Positions 45,351 through 50,979 of a DNA stretch of 50,979 bases are shown piece by piece. The notes under the pieces were generated by a model that was not told the origin of the DNA, did no database searches, and saw only the letters and a list, made by a program, of their open reading frames with translations. Numbering within the stretch: the stretch's first letter is position 1; each line of letters starts with the position of its first letter. A program made the position numbers and the translations under genes. The DNA lies in NCBI GenBank assembly GCA_050117475.1, contig JASFMR010000014.1:1-50979 (forward strand). The letters are read 5' to 3'. The DNA comes from Fodinibius sp050117475. Lineage in GTDB: Bacteria > Bacteroidota > Rhodothermia > Balneolales > Balneolaceae.

Positions 45351-45458
45351 TTTTAATGGTTAGTCATAGTCATTTCCTAATTTAATCTAAAAAATTCGAA
45401 AATCTTTTTATACCTTCCGCTTCTATATTCAAATCTAACCAAACGGTGATCACTTTAC

Positions 45459-47105
45459 ATGGAATTACTTCAACAAATTGTAAAAACAGTAAACGACTTG
45501 GTTTGGAATACGCCAAGTTTCCTGCCCTTAATGGTTGCTGCTCTATTAAGTTATGGAATTTTCATCACACTTAAACTTGGATTTGTTCAGCTTCGTCGTT
45601 TCGCACACGGTGTCAAGGTTGTATCCGGTTTTTATGATAACCCCGATGATACGGGCGACGTCAACCACTTTCAGGCACTCTCTACAGCACTCTCGGCCAC
45701 AGTGGGAATCGGAAATATAGCCGGTGTCGCTATCGCAATTCACTATGGCGGTCCGGGGGCCCTGTTTTGGATGTGGCTCACCGCTTTTCTCGGGATGGCG
45801 ACCAAGTATTCCGAATGTACGCTCTCTGTTATGTATAGGGATAAAAATGCAGATGGTTCCGTTTCCGGCGGCCCTATGTATTATATCAGTAAAGGGCTGG
45901 GAGAAAATTGGAAGTGGCTGGCCATTGCTTTTGCATGCCTTGCTGTCATTTGCTCGTTCTTGACAGGTAATGCCGTTCAGGCCAATACCATGGCAGATAC
46001 TATGGAAAGTGCTTTTTTCATTCCTAAGTGGATGACAGGGCTTTTCTCAGCAGGGGTCGTGGGACTTGTTATACTCGGCGGTATTAAACGTATCGGACGT
46101 GTTACCGCCCGACTCACGCCACTTATGGCACTTATCTATGTTCTGGGTGCCCTTAGCATCTTGTTACTCAATTACGAGCATGTAATTCCATCGCTAATAT
46201 ATATTGTAAAATCGGCTTTTTCACCGGAAGCCGGGGCATTCGGTATTATCACAGGAACATTCATGAATACCATGGTTTGGGGCGTTAAACGGGGGCTATT
46301 CTCCAACGAAGCCGGTCAGGGCTCGGCCCCCATTGCACACGGGGCGGCCAAGACCGAAGAACCTGTTCGCGAAGGGGTTGTGGCCCTGCTTGAGCCCTTT
46401 ATCGATACGCTTGTCATTTGTACCATGACTGGGCTTGTGATCATCATCACCGGTGTATGGAATGTTAGGCATGATGCTGAAATCAACTTAAATTCCCTCG
46501 AGACAGAGCTTGTCTTCAATAATACAGCTAATCAAAGTTTGAATGTAGAAAATGGTATTATCACTAACGGCTCGTTGAAAAAAAGTGATGTGGTCATCGA
46601 TACGCTGTATTCAAATTATGATGAGACAAACCTCCTTACCGGGACAATCACCAAGAAAGGAGACAATTTCATTGCTACAACTGAAGATGGAAAAACTATT
46701 TCATCGGTTTACGGAGAGGTAGTTGAAAATGGAGCTCCTCTTACGGCTATGGCTTTTGAGGCCGGGTTATCCCCACTATTCCCGGGGGGACAATATGTTG
46801 TTACCCTCTGTGTATTTCTCTTTGCAATATCTACCTCTATCAGTTGGAGTTACTACGGGGACCGCTCAATACAGTTCCTGTTGGGTGACAGGTCGATTAT
46901 TTATTACAAAGTTGTATACGTAGGCATGCACTTTATAGGTGCTATCCTGACACTCGCTACCGTCTGGTCAATTGGTGACATAGCATTGGGACTTATGACA
47001 TTCCCCAACCTGATCGCCTTATTTGCACTCTCAGGCGTTGTAGCAACAGCGTCCAAGAAATATTTTGATAAGGTTAAATCGGAAACCGAACAGATTTCTG
47101 AGTGA
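45459..47105 (+). CDS. AGCS-family sodium:alanine symporter with large insert
   Basis: Inner-membrane sodium/alanine (or glycine) symporter, about 11 transmembrane helices. Family signatures are clear: FQALSTALSATVGIGNIAGVA, GGPGALFWMW, GGPMYYISKG, the central RGLFSNEAGQGSAPIAHGAAKT and the late ISWSYYGDRS. It has 548 residues against roughly 450-500 usual. The surplus is a stretch at about 336-425, between ITGVW and the GAPLTAMAFEAGL helix. This stretch is hydrophilic, beta-prone and rich in Asn/Thr/Asp, in a segment that is only a short loop in typical members. It heads a plus-strand string: upp starts 1 nt after its stop, followed by lptC and the OstA-like gene. Confidence 0.93.
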   Translation: MELLQQIVKTVNDLVWNTPSFLPLMVAALLSYGIFITLKLGFVQLRRFAHGVKVVSGFYDNPDDTGDVNHFQALSTALSATVGIGNIAGVAIAIHYGGPGALFWMWLTAFLGMATKYSECTLSVMYRDKNADGSVSGGPMYYISKGLGENWKWLAIAFACLAVICSFLTGNAVQANTMADTMESAFFIPKWMTGLFSAGVVGLVILGGIKRIGRVTARLTPLMALIYVLGALSILLLNYEHVIPSLIYIVKSAFSPEAGAFGIITGTFMNTMVWGVKRGLFSNEAGQGSAPIAHGAAKTEEPVREGVVALLEPFIDTLVICTMTGLVIIITGVWNVRHDAEINLNSLETELVFNNTANQSLNVENGIITNGSLKKSDVVIDTLYSNYDETNLLTGTITKKGDNFIATTEDGKTISSVYGEVVENGAPLTAMAFEAGLSPLFPGGQYVVTLCVFLFAISTSISWSYYGDRSIQFLLGDRSIIYYKVVYVGMHFIGAILTLATVWSIGDIALGLMTFPNLIALFALSGVVATASKKYFDKVKSETEQISE

Positions 47106-47106
47106 C

Positions 47107-47745
47107 ATGGCTGCTAATTTTGAGAACGTTACATTAATTGAACATCCCGTCATCAGCAGAGACCTCACGGTCTTACGGGATGTTTCTACCAAAATTGCAG
47201 ACTTTAGGGGAGCTCTTAAGCGCATTGCCGTTATGCTGGCTTATCATGCCCTTATGGACCTCCCTTTAAGGTCCTTTGAAATAGATACGCCTATTGAAAA
47301 AACAACCGGCTATGATATCGACCGGGAAATAATGGTAATTCCCATATTAAGAGCCGGGCTGGGACTCTCAGATGCTATCCTTCGATTTGTCCCGGATGCA
47401 AAGGTAGGGCATCTGGGAATGTACAGGGACGAGACTACCCACGAGCCTGTAGATTATTACTCCAACATTCCAGATGGTGTTGAAAATGCGGTTGTCTTAT
47501 TAGTTGACCCAATGCTGGCTACCGGGGGAAGCGCTGATGATGCCTTATCATTCCTGAAGAAAAAGGGCGCGCAACATCTCCGTTTTATTTCGTTAATTTG
47601 TGCACCCGAAGGGCTTCAACGTTTAGAAGAAAAACATCCCGATGTACATACTATCACTGCTGCAATTGACGAAAAACTTAATGACGATGCGTATATCGTC
47701 CCGGGATTAGGGGACGCAGGTGATCGATATTTTGGAACCACATAA
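47107..47745 (+). CDS. upp: Uracil phosphoribosyltransferase
   Basis: Salvages uracil to UMP with PRPP. From the ATG at 47107, one base after the symporter stop, it has 212 residues; the in-frame ATG at 47065 lies inside the symporter gene and is rejected. Signatures are RDVSTKIADFRGALKRI, IPILRAGLGLSDAIL, the PRPP loop VVLLVDPMLATGGSADDA and the C-terminal uracil-binding YIVPGLGDAGDRYFGT. Its last 26 nt overlap lptC, so the four genes of this string are tightly coupled. Confidence 0.96.
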   Translation: MAANFENVTLIEHPVISRDLTVLRDVSTKIADFRGALKRIAVMLAYHALMDLPLRSFEIDTPIEKTTGYDIDREIMVIPILRAGLGLSDAILRFVPDAKVGHLGMYRDETTHEPVDYYSNIPDGVENAVVLLVDPMLATGGSADDALSFLKKKGAQHLRFISLICAPEGLQRLEEKHPDVHTITAAIDEKLNDDAYIVPGLGDAGDRYFGTT

Positions 47746-48295
47746 AACAATCGTTTCTTTAATCTTAAGCCTCTTGGTTGTAGTCGGCACGAGTGCGTGC
47801 GGAGAACTTTCCCAGAAACAATCCAAACAAGTCAATGAGGCTTTGAAAGACTCCCTGACTTCGACTACCGAAACCTGGGGAGTTGATATGGAAATTATGG
47901 AGGAAGGGTTGAAAAAGGTCCGGTTGAAGGGCTCTTATGCAGCCACTTATGCCAATGGTGACAGAAACGAGACGCAGATCAAAGGCCCAATAAAGATCCA
48001 GGTTTTCGATTCAACAGGCGCAATCAAAACCCATGTTTTTTCAGATCGTGCCGTGTACCAGGCCGAGAATGCTATCTTTGAATTTTTTGGCAATGTAAAA
48101 GTCAATACTTCCGATAACCGCCATCTGGAATCGGAATATCTAAAATGGGAACAGGATAATAACAAAATCAGTACTCCCAAGTTTGTCATCATTACCACTC
48201 CCACCGACAGCATTGCCGGTACGGGCTTTAAAGGGAACAGCGATTTGACCAATTATACCATCGAAAAACCCAAAGGACGCGTCATTGTAAACTAA
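47720..48295 (+). CDS. lptC: LPS export protein LptC (predicted lipoprotein or membrane-anchored)
   Basis: Periplasmic, membrane-anchored link between LptFG and LptA in LPS export. The 191 residues start at a GTG inside the end of upp. A hydrophobic segment (IVSLILSLLVVVGTSAC) is followed by Cys27, so it may be a lipoprotein, though the -3 residue is not ideal. The rest is a beta-jellyroll with LptC features: an EGLKKVRLKGSYAATY strand, KIQVFDSTGAIKTHVFSDRAVY, FFGNVKVNTSDNRHLESEYLKWEQ and TGTGFKGNSDL-like ends. It directly abuts the OstA-like gene. A TTG at 47732 is an alternative start. Confidence 0.85.
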   Translation: MIDILEPHKTIVSLILSLLVVVGTSACGELSQKQSKQVNEALKDSLTSTTETWGVDMEIMEEGLKKVRLKGSYAATYANGDRNETQIKGPIKIQVFDSTGAIKTHVFSDRAVYQAENAIFEFFGNVKVNTSDNRHLESEYLKWEQDNNKISTPKFVIITTPTDSIAGTGFKGNSDLTNYTIEKPKGRVIVN

Positions 48296-49807
48296 ATGAA
48301 TAACAAGAGACGTAAATATAGTTTTATCGCCTCACCTTATGCTCGAGCGGTACACCTTTTTTCTGTTGTCTGCCTGATGATAGTTTTTAATCAGTCGGCG
48401 AAAGCCCAAAACCGTGTCACCATACTGCAAGCGGATCTTATCAAGGGCGGTCGTTACCAGGACGAACAAGTACAAAAAATCCTTGGAAACGTTCACCTTG
48501 AAAGTAAAGATCTGGAAATGTACTGCGACAGTGCCTACCAGTTTACCAATAAAAACCAGATCCGCGCCTTTGGAAACATCGAGATTGATACCAAATCGGA
48601 AAAAATTTGGGCCGATACTCTTGTTTATTTCACGGACCTGGACTTTAGCCAACTTCGTGGCCGAGTAGTTATTGAAGCAGACAGTACAACCCTCTTTGGC
48701 AATAGCGTGGACTATCGATTTTCAACCAAAATAGCCCATTTCCTCGATGAGATTCGCCTCGAAGATCAGCGAGGCACGCTACTGGCAAATTCCGGCTTCT
48801 ATTATCGAAAAGCCGACAGCGCCGAATTCCATGGGAAGGTGCAGTTGGCAGACTCACTTAAATACCTTGAAGGCGACTCTCTCTACAGTAATCGAACATC
48901 CGAAAAATACCAGATGTACGGCGGCGTGTTTGGAGATGATCGACAAAATGATTCCAGGATTGAGGGAGATTACCTTGAAGCGGATTCAACCGGGCGCAGG
49001 CTGCTGAAAGGGCATGCCTGGCTCCAAAACTTCGAAACCGACACCTCTGATACGGCACAGGCGGATACTACCCATATCAGGGCACAGGTTATCAGATCAC
49101 AGGAATTACGCAATAAAAAAGACACGACAGCAGTAGTACACGCCTACAAAGATGTCCGCATCTGGTCTCCCACATTCTCTGCTGTTGGCGACACTTCTTT
49201 CTACTCCGACAGCACCGATATTTTCGAAATTTGGTCTAATTCTAAAGCCTGGCACAAACAAGTGCAGCTAACCGGCCCATATATCAGGGCAAAGCTTACG
49301 AACGGACATATCGACAGCCTGCAATCTTACCCTCATCCCTTTTCTGTTCAACAGGACACAGTCATCGGACGGCTAAACCAAATTTCCGGGGATACGCTCA
49401 GGGCAAATTTTAAAGAAGGTGCACTCAAGGAAATACATGTATATGGAAATTCACACCTTCTTCGCTTTACCAAAAATGATCAAGATAAACCAGACGGGGC
49501 CATCGACCTCAAAGCTCCCGACGTTCGTATCTTTTTTAAGGAAGGAGAATTAGTAAGAATGAAGGCCGCAGGTGCCGTTACGGGATCATACCTTCCCGAA
49601 AGTGAGGAAACAGCCAAACGCACCCTGGACGGTTTTACTTGGGACCCCGATTTACGGCCACAGCGTCCAACGGAAAAGATGCAGCGACGCTTCCCTCCTG
49701 TATCCCGACAGGTTTTCTTCGAATTGCCGCGGAGATATGTTGATCATCTCAAAAAAGCCGATCCCGACAATCCAAAGTTATCCAACCCTAATACAGCCAG
49801 GCAGTAG
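48296..49807 (+). CDS. OstA-like periplasmic LPS-transport protein (LptA/LptD-N type)
   Basis: 503 residues, starting at an ATG that abuts the lptC stop. The signal peptide runs through about residue 38 (LFSVVCLMIVFNQSAKAQ). The rest is a long series of jellyroll repeats of the OstA type, alternating VHLESKDLEMYCDSAYQF, FGNIEIDTKSEKIWADTL and GRVVIEADSTTLFGNSVDY-like units. They build an elongated beta groove. No outer-membrane barrel follows, so it is not a full LptD but an extended LptA-like bridge, as common in Bacteroidota. The C-terminal 60 residues are Pro/Arg-rich. Context with lptC supports LPS export. Confidence 0.85.
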   Translation: MNNKRRKYSFIASPYARAVHLFSVVCLMIVFNQSAKAQNRVTILQADLIKGGRYQDEQVQKILGNVHLESKDLEMYCDSAYQFTNKNQIRAFGNIEIDTKSEKIWADTLVYFTDLDFSQLRGRVVIEADSTTLFGNSVDYRFSTKIAHFLDEIRLEDQRGTLLANSGFYYRKADSAEFHGKVQLADSLKYLEGDSLYSNRTSEKYQMYGGVFGDDRQNDSRIEGDYLEADSTGRRLLKGHAWLQNFETDTSDTAQADTTHIRAQVIRSQELRNKKDTTAVVHAYKDVRIWSPTFSAVGDTSFYSDSTDIFEIWSNSKAWHKQVQLTGPYIRAKLTNGHIDSLQSYPHPFSVQQDTVIGRLNQISGDTLRANFKEGALKEIHVYGNSHLLRFTKNDQDKPDGAIDLKAPDVRIFFKEGELVRMKAAGAVTGSYLPESEETAKRTLDGFTWDPDLRPQRPTEKMQRRFPPVSRQVFFELPRRYVDHLKKADPDNPKLSNPNTARQ

Positions 49808-49938
49808 TCTATTCTTACCGGATAGTCTATCCTCTCTCCTGTCGCAGCTTTGGCCTTCGGGCGGAACCTTATGGAAAATAGAAAAAACAGCTTCTGTGAC
49901 CGGAGTCCATAACAAACTGATATTTCCCTGGGGAAGAC
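49808..49938. other. Unassigned sequence after the OstA-like gene
   Basis: About 130 nt between the OstA-like stop and the first repeat. One plus-strand frame stays open through it to a TAA at 49941-49943 and reads protein-like (SVTGVHNKLIFPWGRR at the end) but has no start codon of its own here. A minus-strand frame is open too. It may be a decayed gene end or the edge of another repeat. Confidence 0.3.
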
Positions 49939-50073
49939 GATAACGGGAGAAGTGACTGAGCATACCTACTAACGTTGAAGAGCGATCGCTGCTGTTCGAA
50001 AATAGCCAGAACAAAATTTTGTTATCCCCCGGTGAGCTTTTTGTTACTTTTTTGCTCATTCAAAAAAGTAAGT
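49939..50073. repeat. Repeat R1, copy a
   Basis: About 135 nt sharing its start (CGATAACGGG), middle (GAAGAGCGATC) and whole 3' half with 50655-50790. Features: GATAAC pairing with GTTATC at 50021-50026, a palindromic AACAAAATTTTGTT, and a 3' hairpin with TTACTTTTTTG and CAAAAAAGTAA flanking CTCATT. It is non-coding. The 3' half is nearly identical between copies and the 5' half is diverged. Confidence 0.75.
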
Positions 50074-50136
50074 GCCTATGGAACGCTCTTATTTTAATAA
50101 GGAAAAGGAAAGGGCAATTTCCCAAATCAATTTCAC

Positions 50137-50183
50137 TGTCATTTCGACCGGATCCGCCAATAGGCGGAGGAGTGGAGAAATCT
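50137..50183. repeat. Repeat R3, copy a (TGTCATTTCGACC hairpin element)
   Basis: TGTCATTTCGACC at the left and GAGTGGAGAAATCT at the right flank a TCCGCC/GGCGGA hairpin (50153-50168, AATA loop). The same ends flank a different hairpin at 50513-50562. I recall this TGTCATTTCGACC...GGAGAAATCT pattern as a dispersed repeat in many Bacteroidota genomes. Here it lies between R1a and R2a. Confidence 0.7.
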
Positions 50184-50204
50184 ATTATGGCAAAATCATT
50201 TAGG

Positions 50205-50408
50205 TCATTTTCCGGGGACAAAAAAAAACGACCTCAGTCTCCCTTTGCCTTGATGCAAAAGGGAGAAAAGATCAAGGCGGTAGATTCTGAAAGCGTTTCG
50301 GATTGCGGGCGGAATAATTTTGATGGTCCTTTGCATCGCGAGGCAATTATCGGGCTATGCACCGGTACAAAATTATTCTGTTCGCCCTTCCTCCTCCACA
50401 CAGAATCT
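50205..50408. repeat. Repeat R2, copy a, with long imperfect palindrome
   Basis: Positions 50205-50370 are almost identical to 50814-50979, differing only in an A-run (9 versus 8) and a T-run (3 versus 4). Within and just beyond it are nested inverted repeats: AGATTCTG (50282-50289) with CAGAATCT (50401-50408), GGGCG (50307-50311) with CGCCC (50383-50387), GAATAATTTTG (50312-50322) with CAAAATTATTC (50368-50378), and TGCAT with ATGCA (50332-50336, 50357-50361). Together they would fold into one hairpin of about 127 nt. Confidence 0.75.
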
Positions 50409-50441
50409 AAGGCCCGATGCAAACCCGGAGATACCCGCTGT

Positions 50442-50461
50442 CGCAAGTCTTCAGGCTTGTG
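50442..50461. repeat. Short hairpin repeat-like element
   Basis: CGCAAGTC and GGCTTGTG pair over eight positions with two G-U pairs around a TTCA loop. It lies just beyond the R2a palindrome. It resembles dispersed CGCAAGTCTTCAGGCTTGTG-type hairpins I have seen in related genomes. Only one copy is in this window. Confidence 0.4.
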
Positions 50462-50512
50462 ATAGTTTAAAAAACGAGAGAATAGGGAAAGGACAATCCC
50501 TAAAGCACTGCC

Positions 50513-50562
50513 TGTCATTTCGACCTCAGTAGCGTAGCTTTCGCTACGGAGTGGAGAGATCT
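50513..50562. repeat. Repeat R3, copy b (TGTCATTTCGACC hairpin element)
   Basis: Shares TGTCATTTCGACC and GAGTGGAGAGATCT ends with copy a (one base different at the right), but the central hairpin is GTAGCG/CGCTAC (50529-50547) instead of TCCGCC/GGCGGA. Both copies are preceded by a similar GGAAAGG-CAAT--CC stretch about 30 nt upstream. Confidence 0.7.
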
Positions 50563-50574
50563 TTTGAGATTAAG

Positions 50575-50609
50575 GACGGATGACTGTAGACCGATGACGG
50601 CCGACGATG
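50575..50609. repeat. Degenerate short tandem tract (GATGAC/GACGAT type)
   Basis: A run of similar 7-8-nt units: GGATGACTG, TAGACCGATGACGG, CCGACGATG. It looks like a worn tandem repeat next to R3b. Too short and irregular for more. Confidence 0.3.
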
Positions 50610-50654
50610 TTATTATTTTTTAAACACACTCATAATCCTCCTGGGGGTCCGGGG

Positions 50655-50790
50655 CGATAACGGGAAAAACCGGTTAGCATAAGTACTGACGTAGAAGAGC
50701 GATCCCTGATGTACGGCTATAGCCAGAACAAAATCTTGTTATCCCCCGGTGAGCTTTTTGTTACTTTTTTGCTCATTCAAAAAAGTAAGT
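50655..50790. repeat. Repeat R1, copy b
   Basis: Second copy of R1 (see 49939-50073). Here the 5' side is better paired: CCGGGG, a bulged C, then GATAAC (50649-50661) can pair with GTTATC CCCC GG (50738-50749), a 12-bp helix with one bulge. The 3' hairpin TTACTTTTTTG/CAAAAAAGTAA is conserved. It is followed after 23 nt by R2b. Confidence 0.75.
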
Positions 50791-50813
50791 ACCAACGGTG
50801 TCTTGCATCTTGT

Positions 50814-50979
50814 TCATTTTCCGGGGACAAAAAAAACGACCTCAGTCTCCCTTTTGCCTTGATGCAAAAGGGAGAAAAGATCAAGGCGGTAGATTCTGAA
50901 AGCGTTTCGGATTGCGGGCGGAATAATTTTGATGGTCCTTTGCATCGCGAGGCAATTATCGGGCTATGCACCGGTACAA
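50814..50979. repeat. Repeat R2, copy b, truncated by the window edge
   Basis: Nearly identical to 50205-50370. Its left hairpin is perfect here: CTCCCTTTTGC (50847-50857) with GCAAAAGGGAG (50864-50874). An overlapping alternative pairs GCCTTGAT (50856-50863) with ATCAAGGC (50880-50887). The right arms of the long palindrome would lie beyond the window end. Confidence 0.75.

Noticed and set aside
50205..50408. R2 as an integron attC site
   Set aside because: The long imperfect palindrome is suggestive, but the required RYYYAAC and GTTRRRY core sites are absent at the ends and no integron integrase is in the window.
50019..50462. Open frame of 147 codons at the right end
   Set aside because: It runs across R1, R3 and R2 repeats and is broken in the second R1-R2 copy by indels in A and T runs, so it is not under coding constraint.
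49939..50979. CRISPR array
   Set aside because: Repeats are long, unevenly spaced, of three types and only two copies each; no cas genes are seen.

Overview
This window looks like a chromosomal segment from a Bacteroidota-type bacterium, most likely the Balneolota/Rhodothermota branch. The placement is inferred from gene content, not from a marker-gene tree. Supporting features are a full-length type IX secretion translocon protein SprA, a T9SS Plug-family lipoprotein, a SusB-like GH97 glucosidase, several matches to the Bacteroidota promoter pattern (TTTG, about 19 nt, TAnnTTTG), little sign of Shine-Dalgarno sequences before starts, and a 29-residue AURKAIP1/COX24-type ribosomal mini-protein. 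Nearly all of positions 1-49.8 kb is densely packed, intact, ordinary coding sequence. No tRNA, rRNA, CRISPR array, insertion sequence or prophage was seen.

Layout. 1-2.9 kb: the end of an ATP-grasp gene, then grpE-dnaJ (minus strand) and a VOC protein. 3.2-5.5 kb: rsmI-lnt. 5.6-12.8 kb: sprA, divergent from two LptF/LptG permeases (13.0-15.6 kb). 15.6-18.3 kb: guaB and two small unknown genes. 18.6-21.4 kb: a GH97 lipoprotein and an NTF2-like lipoprotein. 21.5-25.9 kb (minus): ptsN, a PBP4-type peptidase, a sigma-54 activator and folD. 26.0-30.0 kb (plus): ccmB-holB-dapF-plug. 30.1-42.1 kb (minus): a probable operon aroK-aroB-tamB-rnr plus a metallopeptidase/beta-propeller/Omp85 fusion. 42.3-45.2 kb: an RqcH-like NFACT protein, an unknown gene, the ribosomal mini-protein and an HU protein. 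45.5-49.8 kb (plus): an AGCS symporter, upp, lptC and an OstA-like protein. 49.8-51.0 kb: about 1.2 kb of non-coding DNA built from nested, structured repeats.

How it works together. The window is rich in envelope biogenesis: lipoprotein acylation (Lnt), LPS export (two LptF/G permeases, LptC, OstA-like), outer-membrane assembly (TamB and an Omp85-barrel protein in one gene string), type IX secretion (SprA and Plug in separate loci) and peptidoglycan (DapF, PBP4). The most unusual items are the nested repeats at the right end, the metallopeptidase-propeller-Omp85 fusion carrying an in-frame G9 tract, the repeat-embedded grpE promoter, and an approximately 90-residue insert in the alanine symporter. 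I found no clear new defence or biosynthetic system.
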